Source of the DNA: Rhytidiadelphus loreus
Lineage: Eukaryota; Streptophyta; Bryopsida; Hypnales; Hylocomiaceae
DNA length: 64,000 nt
Direction: 5' to 3'
Assembly: GCA_947034895.1 (NCBI GenBank)
Contig: OX344762.1
Span: 39,350,760 to 39,414,759, forward strand
Below are positions 22,345 to 34,200 of this stretch, piece by piece. Numbering within the stretch: the stretch's first letter is position 1; each line of letters opens with the position of its first letter. The position numbers and the translations under genes were made by a program. The notes beneath the pieces are model-generated. The model saw nothing but the letters and a program-made list of their open reading frames with translations. It was not told where the DNA came from and ran no database searches.

Positions 22345-23557
22345 GTGACAAGTATCTTTATGAGCCCCGGATTGACCAAAGTGACACTCCACTCCACTAC
22401 AGTTGACAGAGTCCCGTCCCAATCCGACACACGGCACTACCCCCCCCTACATAGCGTCATCCCCAAAGGTCCCCTCTATCTATGCGGGCACGGGCCCACG
22501 GGGCACCATCCCGAAAAAGCAATCCCGAAAAAGGCGAACGAGCCAAAAGTGAACGTGAAAACGGCAAAGGCAGCTCCAGTAGTCTGGTGCGCCTGCCTGC
22601 CTGCTTGCCCAGCGCGCCCAGACTGGCTGCCGTGGCGGTCACGCCTTGATGGGGACGCCGTCATGCCCTCAACGCAACAGGATTCTTCTCCTGCAGGCGC
22701 GGCGTCATCCACAGTCATCATCATCACTGACCCCACATCCCCTCGCAGTAAAATAAACAACCAGCGATCTGCACTGTAGCCTAACTTATCCCCGTCGCCG
22801 GCTGGAGGTTTTGTAGGACGACGACGACAACAAACGAACGAACGAAGAAGAAGAAGAACTGAAGAGCAACGCACATGCCTGGCCCACATGACAAACGAAG
22901 CAGCCGAAGACCACGACCTTGGGCGCCTGCCTTCATACTCGCTCGCTCTCGCACGAAAATCCGTGCACAAACTTCGGCAGGGAGGAGAAGTACATCAGGA
23001 GAGACTTGGTGCTACCACTCGCACAAGCGACCGTCTCGCAATTAGCTCTTGTCGCCACCAATTTGGTGCTAAAGGGAGAGGAATTGGTCTATTGCGCTGT
23101 CTTACGAAGAATTGGCTGTGGGTTCCGTGAAATTTGGTGTTGGTGGGGTGAAATTTGAGGAGATTCCTCTGTTTTGGCAAGAATCGAGTGTGTTTTGGGT
23201 TTCCATTCTTGCGAGTGGCGAGCGTGTGGGCGAGTGAGTTGTGACGGGTTTCTTGGCGAAGGTTTGCTTGCAGCCGTTGGTGGTGGTTTGCGTTGTTTGG
23301 AAATTTGGGGTGTTTTGGAGAGTGGTAGAGGCGAAGAGGTTTTTTTTGTGTGTGTGTTTGGGGAGCGGTGGTGGCGATGGAGATGCGGAGAGGAAGGGTG
23401 GTAGGATGAAGCCGTCTGCACGGCTACCGTGCATGTTTGTGTTGTGTGGGGTTGCGTCTTTTGTTGTTGTTGGTGATTTTCGACGGGAGTGTTGTGTTTT
23501 GGAACACGACTGGAGAGGGGGCAGCAAGTGGTGTGACTCCAGGAGTTGGTGAGTGAG
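22345..23557 (+). promoter_or_regulatory. GC-rich 5' flank and probable 5' UTR of the RING ligase gene
   Basis: Composition changes abruptly from AT-rich repeats to a GC- and CpG-rich block ahead of the first AIRP2-like exon. A CT-rich stretch (CTCGCTCTCGCACG near 22938) could mark transcription starts, but no TATA box is certain. ORFs on either strand here, including a 165-residue frame antisense to the leader, have no motif and are treated as compositional. Confidence 0.45.
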
Positions 23558-26500
23558 ATGCTGCTCCTGGATATGGCGCAGTGCAAGTCCTACAAGGAAT
23601 CACTCAAGGTTTTGGAGGCTGACATTCAGCATGCCAATACTCTGTAAGTGTTCGAATTGGAGCTTCTTCTTCTTCGTCTTCTTCCTTTGGCTCTGAATTT
23701 GATGTTTTCGACTCTTGCGCACATGGTCGAGATGCTTCTTCTGCAATAGAAAATTGTGTGCTTGCTTCTTTCGATTTCGGTAGAATTTTCGGTTTCCTTC
23801 TGGGAGGCGGCGAAGGTGGCCGTTTCTTCGACTCCAGCAGTTTAGACGTGAAGAGTTGTCCTTATTTGAGTCTCGTCAGTTGAGTTTCCTTTAATGGAAG
23901 CCAGTTATGAGGGAAGCAATTGGTATTTGAAGTCGGGAATGTCAATTTTGTCACTGGTAAGGATTGTTCCTTGCGATCGAAATTATGCGATTTTGCTTAA
24001 GGTGACTAATTTGCATGATCACGCTTCTTTCGTTCTGGAGCAGGGCATCAGAGGTTCCAAGGGACTATGACGGAGCCTGTCTGCAAATGCGGTTATCTTA
24101 CAGTCCAGTAGCGCACTTGTTTCTATTTCTGGTACAATGGACGGATTGCAGTTTGGCTGGTGCATTGGGACTGCTTCGCATCCTTATCTACAAGGTAGTG
24201 TCTCGTTGCACTGTAATTGCTTCCTCAGCAGTGCTTGTTATTACTATGACTGCTTGTTTGTTTGTATGGGAAGCTGAAGGCCTTGAAATGGGGGCTTGGA
24301 TGGGCGGTATCGTTAGGGCTTGACCATACCTTTCCAATTGAGACTGGATACGAACCAACACATTGAATTATTTTTATTCTATTTCGTCAGACAGTTGCAG
24401 TTGTTTGTTCTCTCGGTTACTGATACAAGTGTTGAACGAATTTGCAATACTATTGAGCTAATGTAGGAAACAAACTGCTTACAGTTGTTACGACCTCGTC
24501 ATTGAATGTCCTGCAGAATCCTATCTTGATAACAGAATCAGAACCGTTACAGTTAGCATTTAAATATAATTTAATTAACTTTTTGGTTCTTAACTTCTTA
24601 CCCTAATAGGTCTAAGTCAGAATTCGTCAAGAATCTGAATTCAGGTGAACGATGCTGACTAAGTTCACCAGTGCTGACAGTGAAATTCTGTAGTATTTCT
24701 GAACCTAAAATTGGTAATGGTGTTGTTGAATCATGGTTGATCAGATACTTCGTTGGACTTTTGCAGGTGTACTTGGACGGAACCACAACGATGTCCACTC
24801 AAGAGAGGAAGGCAAGCCTTGGCGAATTTTATGGTGCGAGTTTCCTCTTGTTATCTTGTCCTTGTTGCAAATTCTTACTTTTCTGAATGACATTGGTTGC
24901 TCGTTTAAAACTCCCTTTTTTTTAGGGCACAGCAAAAAAACCTACTTTTGAGTGGCACACCAGTGTGCACTTTCGCGTGCACTTCACGTTCTGAAAGCTC
25001 ATTTACCAGTGTTGGTTTGCTAATGCTGGTGTCACATTTTCCCAGGGCACATATACCCCTCTTTGCAGCAACTGCAGGCAGGGATGACTGGGGTGGAGGA
25101 TATCAAGCAAAAGGCCAAATGTCAAGAGCGGTACAAGAAACGGGACGAGGAATGCAGTCACATGTCTGAATTCGACCTGGAGCGTGAAATTGAGTGTGGG
25201 ATTTGCATGGAAAGGAACCCCAAGATTGCGCTCCCAGATTGCAACCACGTCATGTGCCTCACTTGCTACCGTGATTGGTGAGCTCCGATGTCTCTGTAGT
25301 CTGTGTCTGTAATCTGTGTTCTGGATTTCACGCTATAGCAGCGATTTGGATACACTTTTGAGTTTTGATGAACTCGCAGAGAATTACTGTAAGACCTTGC
25401 GATTCGTACTTCGCAATTTGCAGGTTTCTTACTGAATTGGGCACTTCTTTACTCAAAGTAGTAGCTCCCTTGTGGAATTTTGGAATGCAACTCTCCCTTC
25501 CTCAATGTACTAGCTTCCTTGTGGAATTTTAGAATTGGCTTCTTCTTTCCTCAGTGCTCTGGCTCCCTTCTACAGTTTTGGAATGTGATCTTTCATTCCT
25601 CTTAGTACTGCCACCCTTGTCGAGTTTTGGAACTTGATACTTGTTATTTTTGCTGTCTCCCTTGGTATAGTTTTGGAGCCTGATTCTTCTTTCCTCAATT
25701 TACTAGCTCCTTTGTAAAGTTTTGGAACCTGATTCTTCTTTTCTCAAATACTGGCTCTCGTGTGGAGCTTTGGAACGTGATTCTTCTTTTCTCGAAGTAC
25801 TGGCTTTCTTGTGGAGTTCTGAAACGCATTTTTTTTAAGAATACTAGCTCCCTTATAGAATTTTGGAAACTGTCTCCTATTTCCTCAAAAGTATTAGCTC
25901 CCTCGTAAAGTTTTGGAACGTGATTCTGAAGTCGACATTTTCTGTGGGCCAGTTCTGATTCCCCTTATTGGGTCTTCGTTCCTACTGGGTCTTGCTTTAC
26001 TTGCACGATTAGTCTTAAGAGATTGGGTTGACCGGAGATTACTGGAACATTAGAAGAAACCTTTGCTGATTACGTCCCTGCGCTCCCATTCCTATTAGTT
26101 GACCATCCGCGTGTCGAAAACTCGATACACTTATCAAGATTCACAGTGTTATCAGGGAGTTTTTCTGCTATCTGTAGTACATCTTACATCGTGCAAAACC
26201 AAATTTCTTCAGCCTGTGCAATATTGAATACAAAGAACCAAGAGTCTTGGAGAGCTGAGTGACTGGAATTTCTTCTGAATGGGATTTGATCCCTGGAGAT
26301 TCCTTCAATTCTCAAGTAGTTGACCATCCATGTCAAAATTCATATACTTACCAAGATTCCGAGTCTATTTTAGCATGATATTGTTTTTCATGCAAAACCA
26401 AAGCGTTTTTTTTCGAGACTTGTGCAATAGTGATTTTAAATAAAGTGTTGTGGCCCAATGACTAAGCAATTTCTTGTTTTAGTTTATTTTCGGAAGTTAG

Positions 26501-26803
26501 ATTCTGCCAGCAACACTTCCAAGTTGCCACGTAAGTCTCAGATCTGAATTTCACAGTTTCTGATTCCCACTGGTTTGCTGCAGGCGTGGTCGATCCCAAT
26601 CCTGCCCCTACTGTCGAGACAGCCTGCGTCGTGTCAACTCGTGCGACTTGTGGATTTTCACCGACACGGCGGACATTGAAGACGTCGAGAAGATCACGCG
26701 AGACAACCTGCAACGCCTGTTCCTGTACATTGATAAGCTCCCTCTCTTGATCTCCGAGAGCGTCTTTGCTCTCTACGATGCCTACGAGACGCATCTCAAG
26801 TGA
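23558..26803 (+). CDS. AIRP2: AIRP2-like RING-HC E3 ubiquitin ligase
   Basis: Five coding exons: 23558-23643, 24044-24194, 24767-24833, 25046-25277 and 26584-26803, all with GT/AG borders and matching phases. They give 251 residues, or 246 from the second ATG at 23573, against about 242 for Arabidopsis AIRP2. The family signature is clear: N-terminal SLKVLEADIQHANTLASE, then QMRLSYSPVAHLFLFLVQW and GALGLLRILIYK. A RING-HC (C3HC4) finger near residues 146-188 has CGIC, PDCNH, CLTC and CPYC. The tail LQRLFLYIDKLPLL matches the family end. AIRP2 proteins are cytosolic ligases that act positively in abscisic acid and drought responses and target other proteins for ubiquitination; that role is inherited from the family. 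The start is ambiguous between the two ATGs. Intron 4 (1.3 kb) carries a degenerate minisatellite. Confidence 0.92.
25440..25935 (+). repeat. Degenerate minisatellite in intron 4 of the RING ligase gene
   Basis: About eight units of roughly 60-65 bp contain CTAGCTCCCTTGTGGAATTT-like and TTGGAACTTGATTCTTC-like words followed by TTTCCTCAAAGTACTGGC. Units differ by many point changes, so the array is old. It is entirely intronic. Confidence 0.75.
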
Positions 26804-27889
26804 CAACCACCAGTGGCAATTGCTACGACTATTCACTGCCATGCTGTATTATTCTTTTCTCCTCCACAACTCTCCTGTCTGCTATTTCCCATGCCAATCT
26901 CTCACATTCTCTCAGGTGTAGGCTTCAAACGAAGCACTTAGGAATGCACAAAATTTGTTCCGTCTACACCGTCCCACTGGCTTGCATCACAGATTTAGTT
27001 TGTGGTGCCGGAACAAAAGCAAAAGTAAACCAACTGTAAATGACCGTGTTTTGGAGTCTGTCTATATCATCAACCATGACTAATTCGTCTTCTTATTCTA
27101 CTTGCATTGTGTCCTTCCTTTTTGCCAGCAACATTTGCGTGGACTGTTTTTTTCTTCTTCTGAATGGACATGGCCTTCAATGTGTGAGCACTCATTATCA
27201 ACTCTGCTTTAAATATCAACACCTAAAATATGAGTGTGAATAGGAGAAAGAATGGGGGAAGGAAGACACGGTAAAGCATCAGTATGAGAAGTGATTGAGA
27301 GAAGTGATTGAACAAGTGTCATTATGTGAATTCATCATGTGGGAGCTCATTCTATTGTGCTCAACATGTATGTGGGCTTGATTTATGGGTTATCCTACCA
27401 GCAATACTTGGTGCTCTCCTAAGATGAGCTTGATAAGTGAAAATCTCTACCCTCAGGTAGCCAATATTCTCTACTTTCACTTCATGAAACATTCTCTTCT
27501 AATTGCTAAAAAAAACTTGCCTTATTATTTCTTCCAAATTATAGTCCATTTTTTCTGATTTGCAATAAGTTCCCATTATGGATTTTCCAATATTGCCGAC
27601 ATTGGAATCTATCTTGTGTGTTTCATTTTATTCCTGTGGTCTCATGAATTGGTGGCTGCTGTAAATTTACCTAAGGATTTGCCTTTTTCAAGACATTGTC
27701 AAGGATTGATGATGGGATGTTGACAGTGTTGTTTTGGGTGTTGCTTTTGAGTTCTTTTGAGGTCCTTGCTGAATTTTCCATTTTTGTTATGGAGATGATG
27801 ATGCTGTGTGAGTGTGAGTGTGACTGTGACTGGTTAGTAAATTTTCGTTTGCAGACCAAAGTAGAGGCATGAGAGAAAGAACCTTCAGG
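26804..27889. other. 3' flank of the RING ligase gene, no further gene supported
   Basis: The first few hundred bases are probably its 3' UTR. Two 67-79-residue open frames follow without motifs. A minus-strand frame at 27671-27925 has a Ser-His repeat from a GTGTGA microsatellite and no family signature. Confidence 0.5.
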
Positions 27890-27988
27890 ACGTAACGTAT
27901 TATTATTAGAATGGTCCAATTTCAAATTTCCTTGTTGGTAAGTGAAAGGAGGTTCAAATGCACCAAAGAATTGGTAGAATAGAATGTA

Positions 27989-29306
27989 CAGTTAGGTCCA
28001 ACTCAATTACAAATTCTGGACCTAAGTTAGTCGTTACTGAAAATTTGTGTAACTTCAGGAAGCCATATCCGGGCCAAAAATGAACGGATTCCTAAAGTAG
28101 AAGTTGCGTTGGAATCATAGTAAAGAGTAGTTCATTATTTGTACAAATATTTACATATGAACTGGAAAAGCATATAACATATTTGATTTGTTGTGCATAG
28201 TCCCTACCATCTAGTGCTACCACCCCTTGCTAAAATGACTGCTTTCATTCGATTGGGCATGTTTTCTATCAAATTTTGTAGTTGCTCAAGAGAAACCTCT
28301 TCCCAAACCGCTTTAATGGTGTCCATCATTTCTTGCTTGTTGCTTGGCTTCTTGTGGTGGCGGAGCAAATCTTTCATGATCTTCCACAGGTTCTCTATCG
28401 GTTTCAAGTCGGGTGAATTCGGAGGCCATTGCAATTTGGCTATCTTGTGAGCTTTCTTCCAAAGTTCTGGAACTTTGCCACGATGCACAGGAGCGCCGTC
28501 TTCCATGAGAATGAGTTGTTCTAATGGATTATGATACAACATGATGGAAATTTGAATTAAAAAACGTGTATGCAGTCTCATCCAAAAATCGGGAGATTCA
28601 CCAGTCAACAACAAGGAATTTGAATGTGCAAGCTTGGGCAACAAATCAACCTTGAAAAGAGTGTGCAACCCCCGAAATTTGGAGCGCTGGAAGTGAGAGA
28701 AAATCCAATTGGGAAAGTGTCATTGAAAGTAGTAGAAACGGATGCAGAAGAGAAGCTGGAATCGCACCGAAGTAAGAGCAAAAGTGACAGGTCAGGAAAT
28801 GTAGGGCCAATAAACCATATGTGTTGGTCATGCAAAAGGAGTGAAGCCCAATGGGCTGAGTATATATCCTCCGGCAAAAAATTAGCTCGAAAACGGGAAG
28901 AGGAGCGCCGGAAGGTGCAAGTGAATGGAAGTGAGAATGTGAGGAATTGGAGATGGCAAAAATGGAAAGGTGGTCTAGAGTTGGATTCGGAGAGATGGGC
29001 AATCAACGAGCGCAAGTGGGAGCGCCGGAAAGGAAGCCATGGAGGAGTGAGCGGGTGGTGAAGTCAGTGGCAGCGCATGCAAATTTTGGATTAGTAATGG
29101 GGTGAGCTATGAAAAATTGTGCATAGGCCCCATGATTCCGGCACATTTAATTGGAATAGGAAGAAGACTATGGGGTGCATAAGACTACGGGAGTAGGGTC
29201 ATGGAAACCTTCAACCGTGATGTGGACGACGTCGTGAACTAGGGACACTATGGAACTAAACGAGAAGAGTGAGTTCCAAAATTCGTAATTGAGCTAGACC
29301 TGATTG
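27989..29306 (-). mobile_element. Tc1-type DNA transposon, 1.3 kb, in the copia left LTR
   Basis: The ends CAGTTAGGTCCAACTCAATT and AATTGAGCTAGACCTGATTG are inverted repeats starting CA, flanked by TA on each side (27987-27988, 29307-29308), the Tc1/mariner target duplication. The right LTR of the host copia shows the empty site, AATGTA followed by CAGCTATATAG. It contains the C-terminal half of a DD34E transposase on the minus strand. The upstream part (28670-29060) is GC-richer and shows no helix-turn-helix or first catalytic aspartate, so it is either badly decayed or replaced by foreign sequence. Confidence 0.88.
28204..28668 (-). pseudogene. Tc1-type transposase, C-terminal fragment (DDE_3)
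   Basis: The alignable part begins near residue 52 of the 154-residue frame: LILMEDGAPVHRGKVPELW, then QWPPNSPDLKPIENLW. The aspartate of MEDGAP and the glutamate of PIENLW are separated by 34 residues, the DD34E spacing of the Tc1 family; plant mariner-like elements are usually DD39D. The first catalytic aspartate and the DNA-binding domain are missing, so the protein cannot be active alone. The frame ends normally about 215 bp from the left end of the element. Confidence 0.85.
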
Positions 29307-29498
29307 TATAGCTATATAGAAGGATGTACAATAGATCAACATTAAACACATCCATTAGCTTAAATTTTGGATCTAAGCCGAACCTATACAAAGCCTGTTT
29401 CCTGGCTCTTAGTTCCCTCTCTAAGCAAGTTTACGATTTCTCAAGCCTATTTCCTGGCTCTTAGTTCCCTCTCTAAGCAAGTTTTGTGGTTTCTCTCA

Positions 29499-29510
29499 TG
29501 GTATCAAAGC
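29499..29510 (+). other. Copia primer binding site
   Basis: TGGTATCAAAGC directly follows the left LTR; it differs by one base from the initiator-methionine tRNA-type site TGGTATCAGAGC common in plant copia elements. Confidence 0.85.
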
Positions 29511-29697
29511 TTTCGGTTCTTAACCTTTAGATCTGTATAGCTCTTTGAACTACCTTAACAAGTCAGTTCAATAGTATCTTAGAATGGGAGACCAGGAAGC
29601 CTGTAGTGCTATCCAAACTCCTCGTAAGAGGAGAACGTCTCTTGAACCTTAAGGTACCAATATTACAGAGGGAAATAGATCTGCCCTAAGAGTAGCA

Positions 29698-30690
29698 ATG
29701 GCTTTGTCTAAAGTAGTAGAGATTTCCATTCCTGACAGTAGTAGGCTAGAGGGACTAGCAAACTATCAAGTGTGGTCTTTTCGTTTATCAACTATTTTGT
29801 TATGTTATAGACTACTCCAATACTGCACTACTCCTGCCTCTTCACCTCACACGATTACAGATGAGGAGATTAATGGTCAAGTAGCACTACATGCCATTAT
29901 AGAATCAGTTAAGGACTCTTTTGTCACAACTATTGGTTGTCTTAGAGATTCGAATGTACGTTGGGAACATTTGAAGAATAAGTACACTCCCAAATTTGGA
30001 TTTAGACGACTCATGCTGCTGCAAAAACTTGTGACTTCCAAAAAGGACGAATCGAGCTTATCTCAAGACTATGAAGGAGACCATCGATTAGCTAGACGTG
30101 ATGCAGATCAACATTCCTGAAGACTTGATCGTCCTACTCATGCTACACTTTTTGCCCAAAGATCACCAATACTTCACTTGTGCACAAATTGGTAAAGATA
30201 CTCTGCCTTCCTTTGATGAACTTGAATCTAAGCTATTAGATGAAGAAATGCAAATCAAAATGGATGCAGACAAGGAACTTGCAAGTGAAGCCTTATATTT
30301 CAAGAAAGTGCAGAGGAAGCAAAACCAACGGAGTATTGATCAACAGGCGCATCCCACGCATCCACGTTCCAGTCAGAATAGCAACCCTTAGAAAGATTGC
30401 CATCCACATCAAAATGAGCAGCAACATCGCATCGGTTCAAGCTCCAACTCTCGTGGCAACCTAGGGCGAAACAATCGCATCAAAGGCAAGCATGCAACCC
30501 ATTACAACACCAATGACAAAAGGTGCAACATCTGTGGTGAGCTCATCGGGACCCAGGGAGTGCAACTGTGAGGTGCCAAAAATCGTATCACAAATCAAGG
30601 CGCTTGACCTAAAGATGCAAAAATTGAAGATGCCGCAGGGGAGCTATCTACAAGCGTACTCGGCGGAGAAGACACCCCAACCGTAGTGTG
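29698..30690 (+). pseudogene. Copia gag remnant
   Basis: The start region encodes LEGLANYQVWSFRLSTILL and RWEHLKNKYTP, typical of the UBN2-type gag of copia elements. A frameshift near 30100 leads to a second frame (LMLHFLPKDHQYF, ELESKLLDEEMQ). A remnant of the CCHC knuckle (RCNICGE) is seen near 30523, with the last positions lost. It is non-functional. Confidence 0.82.
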
Positions 30691-30843
30691 ATTATTCCTC
30701 CGATGGGGACTCTACTGGCAAGGTAACCTCTTTGAGCTCAACTCATTAGAGATTAATTCTTTAGAACCTGTTGTACACTACATGTACCAAGGCGCAACCA
30801 GGAATTACACACAACTGCAAAATTATTGAGCTCGGGGATGAAG

Positions 30844-31053
30844 CACGTACTATAAGAAAATCATGTCTAAGTAAACGGATTTTGTTGGATATCAACTGTA
30901 GCAACTTGTGTTTTTATGTCAATAATGATGTCCAATGTAAAATCTTCATGTTGTATTGGATGTCATTATTGACATAAAAACATAGGTTGTTATATTGGAT
31001 GTCCAACAAAATCCGTCTACTTAGACATCAGAAAACACTAGTTTTTTATAGTG
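30844..31053. mobile_element. CACTA-type foldback MITE, copy 2
   Basis: The 164-bp core (30864-31027) is the same inverted repeat as in the copy at 2125-2288 (ACGGATTTTGTTGGACATCC arms). The right end TTTTTTATAGTG and the left tract ACTATAAGAAAATC match the classical CACTATAAGAAAA end, though the left terminus is disturbed (CACGTACTATAAG). AAG lies on both sides (30841-30843, 31054-31056). It is inserted between gag and protease of the copia element. Confidence 0.78.
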
Positions 31054-31239
31054 AAGGACGCTTGTCAAAGCTCCATACAACACCCTGACAACCACGTCAC
31101 ACTGTCGCTATTGCCACCGCTGCACTGCAAATCCTAAACCCTAGTTGAGGAGACAGACCGTTGGAGAGCACCTTAAGTTAGAGAGCACCTTAGTCAAGCC
31201 GGGGAGTACTTCAGTTCAGTTGTAAAGCAATTCAATAGC

Positions 31240-34200
31240 TAAGGCTCATGTATGGGTACTTGACTCTGGGCCACCCATCATATTACTGGAGATTCCAATA
31301 GGGTAGAACCACCCATTATCGATCGGAGATGTAATTCCGATCAAATCTAGGGATGGTGCTCATTTCAGAACTTAAATGTTTTGATACCATATATAGATTG
31401 CTTATCGTGGCTGATCCGAAATGATAAGCAATCTATGGTGTCAGAACATTTAAGTTCTGAAATGAGTACCTTCCCTAGATTTGGTTGGAATTACATCTCC
31501 GATTGGTAATGGGTGGTTCTACCCTATCTTTACTGATTTCCAATCAAATTCCAGCTCCACTCCAATGCTCATAGCAAGGGGCATCTTCATCATGTAGCTG
31601 GAAAAGGCAAACTATTGGTCAAGTTATTTGATGGTTCAATAAAGAGTATGGATAACATTCTCTATATTGATGGCATATGCAGAAATTTACTCTCCATTGG
31701 ATGTTTCTTTGACCAAAGATGCTCAGTTGAGTTTATAAAAAAAACATGCATCATTCGTGATATGTGCACTAGATGCATTATTCTTCAGAGGTATTTGTAT
31801 GGGTAAAGGGGGTCTCTATATGTTATCTGTAGAAACATTATCGGCCATTGAGGTGTGTACAATGGAACACTCCCTGGAGATTGAAAAAACCCTCTTATGG
31901 CATATCGATTGGGACACTTAAACTTTGATGATCTCCACACATTATCTGAACAACAGACCATTCTGGGACTTCCTAAGCTCCCTAGGATAAAATATGTTTG
32001 TGAGACTTGTGAGAAGGCCGGGCAAGCAATCTCGAAAGAAATTTCCCAAGAGCTCCACTTCTACTACAACGCCCCTACAACTTATCCATAGTGATGTATG
32101 TGGGCTGTTTCAACAACCCTATTATAATGGAGCACGCTACTTTGTGACATTTATCAATGATTTTTCATGCAAGACATAGATAGTCCATCTAAAAACCAAA
32201 GACCAAGTATCAAATGAGTTCATCAAATTCAAAACTCATGAAGAAAGAGCTTCAAGTCACAAACTATGTACTTTCCGCACTCATAATGGAGGCAAATATA
32301 CTTCTGATGCATTTCGCCACTTTTGTAACATGGAGGGGATTTGTTATGAATTCAGTCAAACTTTTATTCCACAAAGCAATAGTCTAGCTAAAAGGATAAA
32401 TCGGTCGCTTGTAGAGATTGCTTGATGTCTTGTACTTCACCATTGATCACCAGACCTTCTTTGGTTTGAAGCAGTTAAGCATGCTTGCTATCTTCTTAAT
32501 AGGAGACCTACAAGTCCTTCACTAACAACACACTAGAAGTATTGTATACTAGCATACTGCAAGATCTCTCTAATCTTCGGATTTTTGGCACCAAAGTTTA
32601 TGTCCATATACCTAAGCATAAACGAGAGAAGATGGGGGGCCAAGGTCACTTCATGTATACTTGTTGGTGTTGACAACCAAACCAAAGGCTTCTGTTGTTT
32701 TAACCCTGCCACCAAATCGATTATTATATTGCAAGACGTCACCTTTGATGAAACTCAGACCTTTAATCAACATGACCTAGATGGACGTGAAACTCAGTCC
32801 TTGTTTCTAGTCCAATTTAGATCAATATTCCACTACCTAACCCCGTTACAACGTATTCTCATAGCCTATCCAATTCTTCTTCTAAGGCTGCTATTACTGA
32901 TAATGTTGATGGCCATCCACCCACCACTTCTTCATCTTCCATTTACCCTGTAGGGTTTCCTCCAAGGCATACTAACTTATCTAAGTTACCACCTTGAGCA
33001 ACCTCTTTACTAGTCATTGATTCTCAAACTCTATCACCATATCAACTAGTCTGTACCAGGCAACCTCCTATAGTACCTATTGTTCACAAGTCCACTCGTA
33101 TATCTAAACTTCTAAGAAGCTTTTGGATAATTATCAATTTGTGGGCAATTTGGAATCCAAGACTCAGAATCTGACATATGATGATGTCAAGCATGACCTT
33201 CTATGGCACGAAGCCATGCAAGCCAAAATGTAGAGTATTCATCAAAACAAGATTTGGAAAATTGTAAGATTACTACTAGGTGCACATGTCATATCTTGTA
33301 AATGGATATATAAGATCAAGCCAAAGGCCTCGGGTTACCTTGACAGGCACAAAGTTCGACTTATTGCTCGTGGTTTTGACTAACAAGAAGGCATTGACTA
33401 TAATGACATATGTGCTCCCGTTGCCAAATACAACACCCTAAAGGCAATTAGTGCTATCTCTACCTCAAAAGGTTGGGATATGTTTCATTTGGACTTTTTT
33501 TATAGCTTTTCTCAATAATAAACTTCACTATAAAGTTTATATGTGTCAACCTCAAGGTTTTGAGCTTCCAAGACAAGAATCAAAAGTATATTTGCTCTAT
33601 AAAGCTTTATATGTCCGGCCTCAAGCAATCTCCAAATGAATGGTTTAAAAATATTGACAAATATCTTCATAAATTATTTCTCTGACAGTCTTTTTCAATG
33701 GCAACTTGTATTATGCCAAGGTCAATGGCCAAGTTGTTTTAATTGTTCTTTATATTGATGATTTATTTATCACATGTAATGACTTATCTTAAATGCTTGG
33801 TTCAAGCAACAACTGATGACTCGATTTAAAATGACCAATCTTAATCTTGTTACTCATTATTTAGGATTGCAATTTACATGCACCCCTGATGGACTACTTT
33901 TACATCAAACTAACTATATTCACAATATTGTTGAAGAGTTTGGTATGCTAGACTACAACCCTTGTCAGACTCTAATGCAACTAGGCACGAAACTATTCAA
34001 AGATACTAAAACGCTTCTGATTGATCCTTCTCTATATAGATGCATAGTAGGCAAATTAATCTACCTTACCAACACCAGACTAGATATTGCCTTTTCTGTT
34101 AATCTCGTATCTCGTTATATGCAAAACCTCCAACAAACTCATCTCAATGCAATCAAAACCATTATTCGTTATCTCAAAGGCACTATGTCACTAGGCCTGC

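Larger units (their letters stand above)
27972..29498 (+). repeat. Left LTR of the copia element, interrupted by a Tc1 element
   Basis: LTR sequence runs 27972-27988 and resumes at 29309-29498. Without the insertion it resembles the 155-bp right LTR, except that it carries a roughly 50-bp internal tandem duplication (two copies of GGCTCTTAGTTCCCTCTCTA). Divergence between the LTRs indicates an old insertion. Confidence 0.88.

Noticed and set aside
22345..22970. Overlapping long frames on both strands (144 and 164 residues)
   Set aside because: Long frames on both strands are expected in GC-rich promoter DNA; no motif or splice evidence.
23089..23586. 165-residue minus-strand frame rich in Pro, Ser and Thr
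   Set aside because: It is antisense to the leader and first exon of the AIRP2-like gene, of simple composition, with no domain.
28624..29061. 145-residue plus-strand frame as an independent gene
   Set aside because: It lies wholly inside the Tc1 element and has no known domain; described instead as an odd segment of that element.
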